This document shows, piece after piece, positions 57,716-64,000 of a DNA stretch of 64,000 nt (positions within the stretch are counted from its first letter, which is position 1; the number at the start of each line of letters is the position of its first letter). Made by a program: the position numbers and the translations under genes. Source of the stretch: Paraburkholderia sp. (GTDB lineage: Bacteria > Pseudomonadota > Gammaproteobacteria > Burkholderiales > Burkholderiaceae); contig NZ_SCRP01000034.1 in assembly GCF_004298475.1 (NCBI RefSeq), positions 304,587 through 368,586 of the forward strand, written 5' to 3'. The notes beneath the pieces are model-generated. The model searched no databases. It saw only the letters and a list, made by a program, of their open reading frames with translations, and was not told where the DNA came from.

Positions 57716-58681
57716 TTACCGTTGCCATACTTGGCTCCACGATCCAGAGTCCAGATCCAGATATCGCCCTGGCGCATTCGGATCGTCCCGAAACTGCAAA
57801 CTGGCCGGATCGAACCAAAGCCGCACGTTTCCCTCCCAGGTGTAGTGGCGTTGCTTCGCGCATATCAGCACCGTGTCGGCCTGCCCTTCGATCGACGCGC
57901 GCTTCTCGTCGGATAGATCTGTCTTGCGCAGATCAGCCTCCTTGCGCTTGTTGCGATGGACGATCAGCACGTTGTCGACGAGGTCGGTAATCTCACCCGC
58001 GCCTTTCAGGTCGAACTTGTCGGGCACGTCGGATTCCTTCTCGCGCTTGCGCGCGTGATGCACGAGGTGGATGTGCAGATCGGTGTCCCGGGCCAGTGCG
58101 CACAGCTCGTCGACGAACGACTTCTGGCCCGCGTAGTCGTCGGGCGCGATGCCGCACTTGAGCAGGCTATCGATCACCATGTGCGAGACGCCGAGCTCCT
58201 TGCGGCAGTATCGCGAGACCGCGATCATGCGGTTTCGCGGCACAGTCCCGACGTGGTTGTAGATCCACAGCCGGTCATTGGTCCAGCGGCCGAAGCCCTG
58301 CAAATAGCCGCCAGCCGGCTTCTCGTTGCACGCAGCCTGGCGCGCGAGGCGCTCCATCGTTGCGCGCGGGCGCATTTCCATCGATGCAATGCAGGTGCGC
58401 TCGCCCGCGGTCATGGCGTGCAGCATGGCGTAGCCGAGCACGGCGGATTTACCGTGGCCGTTCACGCCACCCCAAAGCGACACCTCACCCGGGCGAAACA
58501 TGAGGTCGCCACCGACACTGGGCCACGGCGAAGCGACGCCGATCTGTTGCTGCTCGGCGCCGTACAGGTGCTCGACGAGCTCATCAATGAACTCGTGTGC
58601 AGGGCGCACGTCGGCGCGGCCATCGTCCTCGGCGCATGCGTACGCCTCCCAGTCGATGTTGTCGGGAATCGTGCGGGCCAT
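57716..58681 (-). CDS. DnaB-like/RecA-fold phage helicase
   Basis: The 321-residue protein has a Walker A GGVNGHGKS (71-79), a Walker B-like MVIDSLLKCG, LHIHLVHHARK and TDLVDNVLIVHRNKR, as in the RecA-fold ATPase domain of DnaB/T7 gp4 helicases. It lacks the N-terminal DnaB or primase domain, so it should be a helicase-only phage protein or a recombination ATPase. It overlaps the upstream gene by one base (TGATG), and it follows the DUF1376-like replication gene two genes away. Confidence 0.85.
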   Translation of the reverse strand: MARTIPDNIDWEAYACAEDDGRADVRPAHEFIDELVEHLYGAEQQQIGVASPWPSVGGDLMFRPGEVSLWGGVNGHGKSAVLGYAMLHAMTAGERTCIASMEMRPRATMERLARQAACNEKPAGGYLQGFGRWTNDRLWIYNHVGTVPRNRMIAVSRYCRKELGVSHMVIDSLLKCGIAPDDYAGQKSFVDELCALARDTDLHIHLVHHARKREKESDVPDKFDLKGAGEITDLVDNVLIVHRNKRKEADLRKTDLSDEKRASIEGQADTVLICAKQRHYTWEGNVRLWFDPASLQFRDDPNAPGRYLDLDSGSWSQVWQR

Positions 58682-59199
58682 CAGGCCACCTCCGTAACGG
58701 TTGCGTTTTGCTCGACGAGCAGCTCGATCGCCAGCTCACATGCGCGGTCGTATGGGTTCGGCAGCATGTCGCCAAGAGCGGCCAGCAATCGGCGCGCGAG
58801 CGTCCGTGATGCGGCCCAGCGTGTCGTCTCGACGGGCATCGGGAACCAGTCGAACAAGGCGAAGTCCTGGCCCGGTACCGTGCGCGTCTCGCCGCAGTGG
58901 ATACGCGGACCTTCACGGAACGTCAGCACGAGCGTGTTGGGCACGATCGCGGCAATGTCGGCGAGCGTCCGCAGCAGCGAGTCCCACGGCACGCTGGCGG
59001 ACGCAAACACCTCGATATCGAGCGCGCGAACCGGGTTCCAGTCGTACCGTTCTCCGGCATGCGCCGACAGCGTGACGTTGGCATAGGGCAACGGGCCCGC
59101 CAGCGTGACGAGCACCGGAAGCGCGGACACGTTGCCGCTCTTGCGCATGGCAATAAGTTCGGCAGAGTTGCGGGGATAGCGAAGATCCATGGCGCTCAC
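58681..59199 (-). CDS. Phage protein of unknown function between replication genes
   Basis: The 172-residue protein starts at GTG (59199; overlap GTGA with the upstream stop) or ATG (59190). It has no recognised domain. Segments such as LPVLVTLAGPLPYANVTLSAHAG and ASRTLARRLLAALGDMLPNPYDRACELAIELLVEQNATV suggest an alpha/beta fold with a helical end. Its place between the DUF1376-like gene and the helicase suggests a replication accessory role, by position only. Confidence 0.6.
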   Translation of the reverse strand: MSAMDLRYPRNSAELIAMRKSGNVSALPVLVTLAGPLPYANVTLSAHAGERYDWNPVRALDIEVFASASVPWDSLLRTLADIAAIVPNTLVLTFREGPRIHCGETRTVPGQDFALFDWFPMPVETTRWAASRTLARRLLAALGDMLPNPYDRACELAIELLVEQNATVTEVA

Positions 59200-59999
59200 C
59201 CGAATACGCTGTCCGAACTGCCGTGCCCGTTGATGCGGCCGCTACCGGATGTCAGCCAGTCAGCCTTGAAGCCACCCCAACCGCGGACCACGCAGGTTCG
59301 CAGCGCATCGGTCATCGAGATCCCTGCCTTGGCCGCCTCGGCGCTGGTGTCGTCAAAAGCGGTAACGGTAGGTGCGAGCCGTTTCGCCTTGCGCACCGCA
59401 AGCCAGTCCTGTGCGAGATCTGAGGGCACGCCCAAAGATTCGAGATGCGCTTGCGCATCGAAGCGCGGAGCGCGTTGTTTTTGTCTTTTTGAAGACGAAG
59501 ATGAAAATGAAGAGCCGTCACCTAAGGGGGGCTTTGGTGAAGCTTTGGTGCTATCACCAAAGGGGGGCTTTGGTGCATCCTTCGATGCACCGTCACCTTC
59601 GCTCTGAAAGCGCGACGACTCGCCACGAACCGAGCGGACATACTCATCCTTGACCATCCGCGACGAGTACCAGATTGGCCCATCCTGCCCGGCAACCAGC
59701 GTCACTGGCTCACCGTCACGACGCCCGGATCGCGGGACGTAGATGCACGCCGCGCACGTCTGCCCCTTATCCGCGCCCTTCAGGACACCCTTGTTGACGA
59801 TGCTCTTGAGCGTGGCGAGCGATGCGCCGATTGCCTGTGCGATTTCCTTGAGCGGCCAGCGCAGCACACCGTACTCTTCGGAGTCATGTAGGAGGCACAT
59901 CACGTCGATCCACACGCCCTTCTCGGCATGGGTGCAGCGCCGCAGGTTGCTGTTCGCCTGCCAGTCGCCCGGGTAAAACTGGAAAGATGGGCGCGTCAT
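59196..59999 (-). CDS. DUF1376-like phage replication protein
   Basis: The 267-residue protein begins MTRPSFQFYPGDWQANSNLRRCTHAEKGVWIDVMCLLHDSEEYGVL, a DUF1376/YdaU-type winged-helix start found in phage replication initiators. The middle (about 125-180) is disordered and repetitive (KPPFGDSTKASPKPPLGDG, then a poly-Ser run). The C-terminus (SLGVPSDLAQDWLAVRKAKRLAPTVTAF) is a DnaT-like helical module that may contact the helicase. The repetitive part is encoded by a 22-base direct repeat that could be an origin. Overlaps both neighbours by four bases. Confidence 0.75.
   Translation of the reverse strand: MTRPSFQFYPGDWQANSNLRRCTHAEKGVWIDVMCLLHDSEEYGVLRWPLKEIAQAIGASLATLKSIVNKGVLKGADKGQTCAACIYVPRSGRRDGEPVTLVAGQDGPIWYSSRMVKDEYVRSVRGESSRFQSEGDGASKDAPKPPFGDSTKASPKPPLGDGSSFSSSSSKRQKQRAPRFDAQAHLESLGVPSDLAQDWLAVRKAKRLAPTVTAFDDTSAEAAKAGISMTDALRTCVVRGWGGFKADWLTSGSGRINGHGSSDSVFG
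59518..59575. repeat. 22-base direct repeat with extra CTTTGGTG copy, candidate origin iterons
   Basis: Near-identical copies lie at 59518-59539 and 59554-59575 (TCACC-AAGGGGGG-CTTTGGTG core, two differences). A third CTTTGGTG is at 59543-59550 and an inverted CACCAAAG at 59556-59563. The repeats lie inside the replication gene, as the iterons of phage lambda lie inside gene O. Confidence 0.55.
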
Positions 60000-60268
60000 G
60001 CCAACACCCTCAACGCGGCTTCCATGCGACGGATCTGGGCAGCGCTGCGCGTCCTGATTTCCGCCAGCATGAGATGACTGCAGCGAGCGCGCAGTACACG
60101 CGTCTGAGCCGCGCATACCAGGCGACCGAGTGCGTCAATGCGCAGCTCGCGCGCATGATCGTCGATAGATTGTCCAAACGCGGCTGCAGAAGAGGCGGCC
60201 GTGCGCATCGACCGGCTATGCAACCGAACACCGCCGACGCAGGGCGCGCGAGTCGTGAGGTTCGCCAT
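59996..60268 (-). CDS. Small phage protein, function unknown
   Basis: The 90-residue protein (MANLTTRAPCVGGVRLHSRS...) is Ala/Arg-rich with a predicted long helix (LVCAAQTRVLRARCSHLMLAEIR). AAGGGG precedes the ATG, and the stop overlaps the next start (ATGA), which supports expression as part of the series. No family recognised. Confidence 0.55.
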   Translation of the reverse strand: MANLTTRAPCVGGVRLHSRSMRTAASSAAAFGQSIDDHARELRIDALGRLVCAAQTRVLRARCSHLMLAEIRTRSAAQIRRMEAALRVLA

Positions 60269-60281
60269 CGTCGCGAGCCCC

Positions 60282-60551
60282 TTATACAGCGATCGAGATC
60301 TGCACTTGATAGGCCGCCGGATTCTTCATCCAGCGATGGACTTCCTCGTTGCTGTACACGGTGCAACGCTCGGTCCAGCGCTGCGGCTGTGGCGCGCGGC
60401 CTTCCTTGACCAGCTTGCGCCACGTTTCGCGGCTGACGGGGATGAACTGCCGGAGTTGCTCCCAGCGAGAGAACCCGACAGCGGGAAGCGTTTGAGGAGC
60501 GTTGACGGATACTTCGCCAGTGCGTTGTACGTCAGCTGATTTGCGAGCCAT
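60282..60551 (-). CDS. AlpA-like DNA-binding regulator/excisionase
   Basis: The 89-residue protein has an AlpA/excisionase-type winged helix: GFSRWEQLRQFIPVSRETWRKLVKEGRAPQPQRWTERCTVYSNEEVHRWMKN. AlpA proteins control integrase and excision in P4-like and PICI elements. The start at 60551 was chosen at MARKSADVQR; a longer frame reads back through the upstream repeat region. GCACC-GC-rich spacing gives a modest RBS. It is the first gene after a palindrome-rich intergenic segment. Confidence 0.85.
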   Translation of the reverse strand: MARKSADVQRTGEVSVNAPQTLPAVGFSRWEQLRQFIPVSRETWRKLVKEGRAPQPQRWTERCTVYSNEEVHRWMKNPAAYQVQISIAV

Positions 60552-60617
60552 TGCGGTGCCTCCTGAGGCGTCGATTGCAATGGAGCCAGCGTAAATTAAC
60601 GGATATTGTAAAAATAG

Positions 60618-60656
60618 CCGCAGTTCACTGCGTGAACTTAGCGCGGGGAACTGCGG
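60618..60656. promoter_or_regulatory. Nested palindromes upstream of the AlpA-like gene
   Basis: CCGCAGTTC (60618-60626) and GAACTGCGG (60648-60656) are perfect inverted arms. GTTCAC-TGC-GTGAAC (60623-60637) is nested in the left part. The GTTC/GAAC half-site thus occurs four times in 39 bp. A phage-type operator or RNA hairpin is likely. Confidence 0.65.
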
Positions 60657-60710
60657 TAAATCTCGGAAACCCTTATCAAATAAGGCCAAGAATGGGCGCG
60701 GGGAATTCCT

Positions 60711-61982
60711 CTATGCAGATGTGCGTGGACCGGTAGGCAATCCGTCGGCGCGCAAGATCGTTGCCATGACTTCAGCAGTTCGTTTCGATACACCTTGCGC
60801 TGTCAGCCAGTCTCGAACCTGGTCATTCGTCGGCGCCGTCGTAGGGTCCGTCGGATCGTAGCGTTTCCAGAACGTCTCAGCCGCTTCCCCGAGCTTACGT
60901 AGTAGCTGTGTTTCGTGACTGCCCCAAGGCCAGCGGCCCGCGTCTGTCTCAGAGGCGCTAGCTTGTAATTGGACTCTGCCGTTGTGGCTGCGCACCTCGA
61001 TCTCCTCTTGACCCGCACTGTACTGCATGGCCCGCTCTTGCATCGCCGCGGGCAACGAAAATCCCTTACGCAATGCCCAATGTGCAAATTCATCTATCCG
61101 CACGGGGTACATCATTCGTCCGCTGTCGGGTTTTGGTTCCACGTTCGCCGAGATGTAGGCGTCCCGATTCACCGCGTCCCAAACGTTGTCAAACGCCGCG
61201 GGGAACACACTCAACTGACTCAGACAAAAGATTCCCTTTTGTCCAGGCTGCGGCGGCTCAATATCCGCTGCCAGGCACGCTGCCTCCCATAGAAAGGCCC
61301 CGTCAAGCTTGCTCCATCTGTCCCAGTTCGGCTTCTCGAATTGATAGTCCCATTCCAGCACCAGTGGACGGTCCGGTAAATGCTCAATCGGCGGCGGCGC
61401 CTTGGAGACTTCGGCGCGCTGCTTGACCTTTTGCGCTTGGTCTATCGCCAATCGACACTCCAAGGCATCGAGCGTCGAAACCCCTATGCGCAATTCGTCA
61501 GCACCTGGAAGCCACCGGGGCGGCACATATTCGAGCTCGAATATGTGCTCATGCTCGGGAATGGCATCAGGATCAAAGTTGTCGCTTTGCTCGGGCAGCG
61601 CGGCGCCCTCGACGACGTCCCAAGCAGGCCGGCCTAAATCGTCAGCATCGCCAGGCAGGAAAAGCGTTATGCCTTCATGCGGCTGGTCCTCCAACTTCCA
61701 CGCGCCCCCTTTCGCGAGAGCAAGCAGGTACCTTGATGGCGGTCCCCCGTCGATCGTGAGTTGATAGATACCATCCGGGATAACCTCGTTCACGTCGTCG
61801 CCATGACCATCGATCGATGGACCGTGATATTCCCCGAGCAGGTTATGGCCGGCGAGTTCGCAATAAATGTCGATCGCTGCGTGGCCAGCTGCGCGCAGTA
61901 CATCACTGGTCGATGTTGGCCGACCAAGACGGCACTTGAGTTCCTTGCATGCCGCGTCGAGCGACAAGTAAGTCGCACTCAT
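60711..61982 (-). CDS. Island protein of unknown function with conserved C-terminal module
   Basis: The 423-residue protein starts MSATYLSLDAACKELKCRLG. The N-terminal part (to about 170) is acidic and contains FELEYVPPRWLPG. The middle has WDYQFEKPNWDRWSKLDGAFLWEAACLAADIEPP. The C-terminal 60 residues (LLRKLGEAAETFWKRYDPTD and NDQVRDWLTAQGVSKRTAEVMATILRADGLPTGPR) are a module I recall at the end of many proteobacterial island proteins. Function unknown. AGGGA lies ten bases before the ATG at 61982. A role in element maintenance or defence cannot be judged from sequence. Confidence 0.7.
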   Translation of the reverse strand: MSATYLSLDAACKELKCRLGRPTSTSDVLRAAGHAAIDIYCELAGHNLLGEYHGPSIDGHGDDVNEVIPDGIYQLTIDGGPPSRYLLALAKGGAWKLEDQPHEGITLFLPGDADDLGRPAWDVVEGAALPEQSDNFDPDAIPEHEHIFELEYVPPRWLPGADELRIGVSTLDALECRLAIDQAQKVKQRAEVSKAPPPIEHLPDRPLVLEWDYQFEKPNWDRWSKLDGAFLWEAACLAADIEPPQPGQKGIFCLSQLSVFPAAFDNVWDAVNRDAYISANVEPKPDSGRMMYPVRIDEFAHWALRKGFSLPAAMQERAMQYSAGQEEIEVRSHNGRVQLQASASETDAGRWPWGSHETQLLRKLGEAAETFWKRYDPTDPTTAPTNDQVRDWLTAQGVSKRTAEVMATILRADGLPTGPRTSA

Positions 61983-62116
61983 GTCTCTACGTCCCTGCAC
62001 ATATGCCCTGAGGAGGAGCCGCGCCAACGGGTCAGGGAACCCGGTTTTCGCCCCGTCGAGCTAGGCGCGGTAAAAACGATTATGCCAAAACGTCTTTACT
62101 GGCGGTGGCCATTACC

Positions 62117-62458
62117 TCAGCCCTTTCCTTCCGGGGCACAGCACTTATCCGCCCAGTCAGCGACGCGCTCGATGTCGCGTTCCAGCGACTCCGCGGACAC
62201 GCGAGCAAGTTCCAAGAGCCTGTGCATGATGCCGCTCGACAGCGGCGACTCCAGCCCGTCATCGGGTGTACTCACTTCGCCGCGGACGATATTCACGGTC
62301 TCAAGCTGCAACACTGCGGCCACACCGCTGGCAACGATTAACGCGCGTTCGAGCACGTCAACCAGCGGCGCGGCATCAAGGCGCCCCTCGCGCGCCGCCG
62401 TCACGACCGGTTCAGAAAAGCGGGGAAAGCTTTGTTCGAGATAGCTTTGCTCGCTCAT
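62117..62458 (-). CDS. Phage protein of unknown function
   Basis: The 113-residue protein (MSEQSYLEQSFPRFSEPVVTAAREGRLDAAPLVDVLERALIV...) is mostly helical, acidic, and ends DWADKCCAPEGKG. Its start overlaps the upstream stop by one base (TGATG). It shares an Ala/Leu/Glu-rich helical style with the next two genes, which may be related small proteins. Confidence 0.6.
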   Translation of the reverse strand: MSEQSYLEQSFPRFSEPVVTAAREGRLDAAPLVDVLERALIVASGVAAVLQLETVNIVRGEVSTPDDGLESPLSSGIMHRLLELARVSAESLERDIERVADWADKCCAPEGKG

Positions 62459-62691
62459 CAATGCACCTCCGCAAAAAAATCGGCTTCCGCGTCGGCGCGC
62501 TCGGCATAGACGCCCGTGAGTTCGAGCGCCGTTTCGATTAGCGAGTGAGCACACAGGCCATCGAGGTTGCTTTCATCCACTGCCTTCTTGATGACAACGA
62601 GCAGCGCATTGGTGCGGAGCAGCGCATCGGCGGCGGCACTGATTTCGGCACGCGCACGCTCTGCCAGTTTTGCGGGGGTGAGATTAGCCAT
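62458..62691 (-). CDS. Small helical phage protein
   Basis: The 77-residue protein (MANLTPAKLAERARAEISAAADALLRTNALLVVIKKAVDES...) is almost entirely helical and acidic, ending ERADAEADFFAEVH. Its start overlaps the upstream stop by eight bases (ATGGCTAA). No family recognised. Confidence 0.6.
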   Translation of the reverse strand: MANLTPAKLAERARAEISAAADALLRTNALLVVIKKAVDESNLDGLCAHSLIETALELTGVYAERADAEADFFAEVH

Positions 62692-62854
62692 GCGCCACCT
62701 CCGCGCGGGCAAGCTCGGCAAGGCGGCGCAGGGCGTCGCCGGTCACGTCGAGCGCATCGAACACGGTCGGCGCGGTTGCAGCGTCGCGCAGGGCAGCGCG
62801 GATGATTTCAAGCGGGGATTGTGTTTGCTCAGAACGAGCGGGTGTTTGGCGCAT
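62684..62854 (-). CDS. Small helical phage protein, first of the leftward series
   Basis: The 56-residue protein MRQTPARSEQTQSPLEIIRA...RLAELARAEVAHG is helical. GGAGG lies upstream of the ATG at 62854. It overlaps the next gene, so it probably begins the translationally coupled series. Confidence 0.55.
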   Translation of the reverse strand: MRQTPARSEQTQSPLEIIRAALRDAATAPTVFDALDVTGDALRRLAELARAEVAHG

Positions 62855-63210
62855 GATGCGGCCTCCAGAGACAGGTTGAGCAACCCGCTCCCGTCGCCAA
62901 ACGGGGTGAGCGGGCACTGAGCAGGGTTGGCGAACCGGCGTCTCTGGATACCGGCAGACCCGAAGGTCTCCCCACCCAGGCCCGCCCATTGAAGGCGTGC
63001 GAAGGCGTGCGCAAAAAGCAAAGCCGCGGGTCGAACGACGGCGCGGCTTCCTTGCGCCAGAGAGCATGTCAGGTCGCCAAACCCGAGCCGCTGTTGTTTC
63101 AGCAGCATTCGCAGGGTAGTTCCACCGGCCGCCGGCCGTCAAGCGGGAATTTGTAAACCTCGGCACTCGGCAACAGTGGCAAGATGGACGCTCCACTTCG
63201 GGAGCGAATC
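62855..63210. other. Divergent control region of the element
   Basis: These 356 bases lie between the leftward series and the rightward HTH gene and should hold the main promoters of the element. A 10-bp tandem duplication (GAAGGCGTGC twice, about 62,994-63,013) is visible. Open frames here look spurious. Confidence 0.5.
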
Positions 63211-63555
63211 ATGGCAGACCAAGGGGAAGACCTACGCACGATCGCTGCGAGGCTCAAGCGCGATAGCGAAGAACTGTCGCGACGAATTGGCACGGATCGC
63301 CCAGCCACCGCCGCGCAAAGCCCGATCAACGAACAACTGACCGACGAACAAATACTGCTCATCGCAAAGCAGGCCGTTGATTTGTTCGAAAAGAAACCAT
63401 TACGTCCGCCACATGTGACGATTAAGCAGGCGGCTGAGAGGCTCGGGCTCAGCCGAAGCACAGTTTCCAAGATGCTGCACGCAGGCCAGTTCAGATTGAA
63501 CAAATGCGGCCGCATTCCGATTGAGCAGATCGACGCGGCGCTGCTTCCCGACTAG
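63211..63555 (+). CDS. Helix-turn-helix (excisionase-type) regulator
   Basis: The 114-residue protein has an acidic helical N-terminal part (ARLKRDSEELSRRIGTD) and a C-terminal excisionase/MerR-like winged helix: VTIKQAAERLGLSRSTVSKMLHAGQFRLNKCGRIPIEQIDAAL. GGAG lies seven bases before the ATG at 63211. It is divergent from the leftward series and close to attR, so it is probably the regulator or excisionase of the element. Confidence 0.8.
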   Translation: MADQGEDLRTIAARLKRDSEELSRRIGTDRPATAAQSPINEQLTDEQILLIAKQAVDLFEKKPLRPPHVTIKQAAERLGLSRSTVSKMLHAGQFRLNKCGRIPIEQIDAALLPD

Positions 63556-63656
63556 TGGCACCGGCAGATCCTGATTTCGTGGCGCGGGCGCTCGGGCTGC
63601 CGGCACCTGAGGACGACTTGCCGATGGACTTCCGCAACTGGCCATCACGCGATTGA
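63555..63656 (+). CDS. Possible 33-residue ORF coupled to the HTH gene
   Basis: A GTG overlapping the HTH stop by one base opens a 33-codon frame (APADPDFVARALGLPAPEDD then LPMDFRNWPSRD). Overlap and composition hint at translation, but length and the lack of a domain make it uncertain. It might be a displaced C-terminus of the HTH protein. Confidence 0.25.
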   Translation: MAPADPDFVARALGLPAPEDDLPMDFRNWPSRD

Positions 63657-63881
63657 ACACTCTGACAGTTCTGACGCGGGCGAGGCCGCCTACCTCGTTG
63701 CACGCTGGCAACCACGCAGGGGCCACGATGCGGGGGTTGTTTTGGGGGTTTTCTGAAGACTGAAAATCATCAGCGGCTTATCTGACAAGGCTTAGCCGTC
63801 AACATTTCATTCCGGCCCGAGCACCAGAGAATATTCCGGCAAGTTCCGGCCAGTACGGAAAACCCACAGAAACCCGCGACT
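63657..63881. other. Element end and junction, no gene
   Basis: No gene is seen between the HTH gene and the IS end. The segment contains the attR-like repeat at 63809-63834. Confidence 0.5.
63809..63834. repeat. attR-like copy of the tRNA-Leu 3' end
   Basis: ATTCCGGCCCGAG-CACC-AGAGAATAT matches attL at 53465-53491 except for one missing G (GAGG to GAG) and one A-to-G change. It marks the right junction. Confidence 0.8.
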
Positions 63882-64000
63882 GAACTGCACCCCAAAAGTT
63901 GGACGCCGATCCAGCCTTTGGGGTGTTTTTCATGACGAAGTACGATGAGCGGTTCAAACAGAAGCTGGTCGACAGGCACCTGCGTGATGGGGTTGGCCTG
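63882..64000 (+). mobile_element. IS3-family insertion sequence, left end (partial)
   Basis: The terminal sequence TGAACTGCACCCCAAAAGTT is typical of IS3/IS150-group ends. An internal inverted repeat (ACCCCAAA near 63890, TTTGGGGT near 63917) lies just before the transposase start. The element continues beyond the window. Confidence 0.8.
63932..64000 (+). CDS. IS3-family transposase OrfA (partial, N-terminus only)
   Basis: The 23 visible codons read MTKYDERFKQKLVDRHLRDG then VGL, the start of the helix-turn-helix OrfA of IS3-family elements (MTKYSEQFKL-type). The rest lies outside the window. Confidence 0.75.
   Translation, partial: MTKYDERFKQKLVDRHLRDGVGL

Larger units (their letters stand above)
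53484..63834. mobile_element. Integrated phage-like element at tRNA-Leu (decayed prophage or phage satellite)
   Basis: The element of about 10.3 kb lies between tRNA-Leu and an imperfect copy of the tRNA end. It has an integrase next to attL, and 12 leftward genes in a tight, overlapping series from 62854 down to 55013, with one rightward regulator (63211-63555) near attR. The genes cover excision/regulation (AlpA-like, HTH), replication (DUF1376-like, DnaB-like helicase), a terminase-small-like DUF5681 protein, a cupin-SET protein and a virion-type glycine-rich protein. Large terminase, portal, capsid, tail and lysis genes are not seen. This fits a satellite depending on a helper or a prophage with a large deletion. 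Confidence 0.85.

Overview
The window looks like part of a chromosome of a Burkholderiales bacterium of the Burkholderia/Paraburkholderia/Caballeronia group. The reasons are high GC with strongly GC-biased third codon positions, a glucokinase fused to a HexR-type regulator, an AceK kinase/phosphatase, a RibB fused to a degenerate GTP cyclohydrolase II domain, and PXPV-type small secreted proteins. Genus is inferred from gene content only.

Positions 1-11,500 hold a partial bioA, a secreted alpha/beta hydrolase, and a leftward run of six genes (MerR/LiuR-like regulator, aceK, beta-carbonic anhydrase, thiolase, SDR, YchJ-like protein). A metallo-beta-lactamase-fold hydrolase is divergent from the regulator, and lolA follows. 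ftsK, trxB and an Smr-domain protein come next.

Positions 16,500-25,700 form a glucose module. A carbohydrate ABC transporter (ATPase, two permeases, binding protein) runs leftward, divergent from zwf-pgl-glk/hexR. A perfect 19-bp HexR-type palindrome overlaps the -10 box of a well-formed promoter in front of zwf. This fits autoregulation by the HexR half of the last gene.

Positions 25,700-40,050 hold an MFS exporter and a heme/riboflavin cluster (hemL-ribD-ribE ... ribBX-ribH-nusB-aminotransferase). The riboflavin genes are split by about 6 kb of accessory DNA: a DUF6933 gene, two type II toxin-antitoxin pairs in opposite orientations, a small secreted protein, an SDR and a Cache-type chemoreceptor. 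Short direct repeats copying gene 3' ends look like scars of assembly.

Positions 40,095-53,400 are mostly core genes (lytic transglycosylase, ubiD, gabD, yggT, trmB, uppP, hemN) with signs of decay: an EthD-like gene that appears to lack its middle, and a vapC toxin cut short 31 bp before tRNA-Gly(CCC).

Positions 53,484-63,834 are an integrative element of about 10.3 kb in the 3' end of tRNA-Leu(CAA), bounded by an imperfect att repeat. It encodes a tyrosine integrase, AlpA- and excisionase-type regulators, a DUF1376-like replication protein with internal repeats, a DnaB-like helicase, a DUF5681 (terminase-small-like) protein, a cupin-SET fusion and a glycine-rich virion/ejection-type protein. 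I see no large terminase, portal or capsid gene. It is either a decayed prophage or a phage satellite that borrows a helper's particle. An IS3-family element begins at 63,882 and runs off the window.
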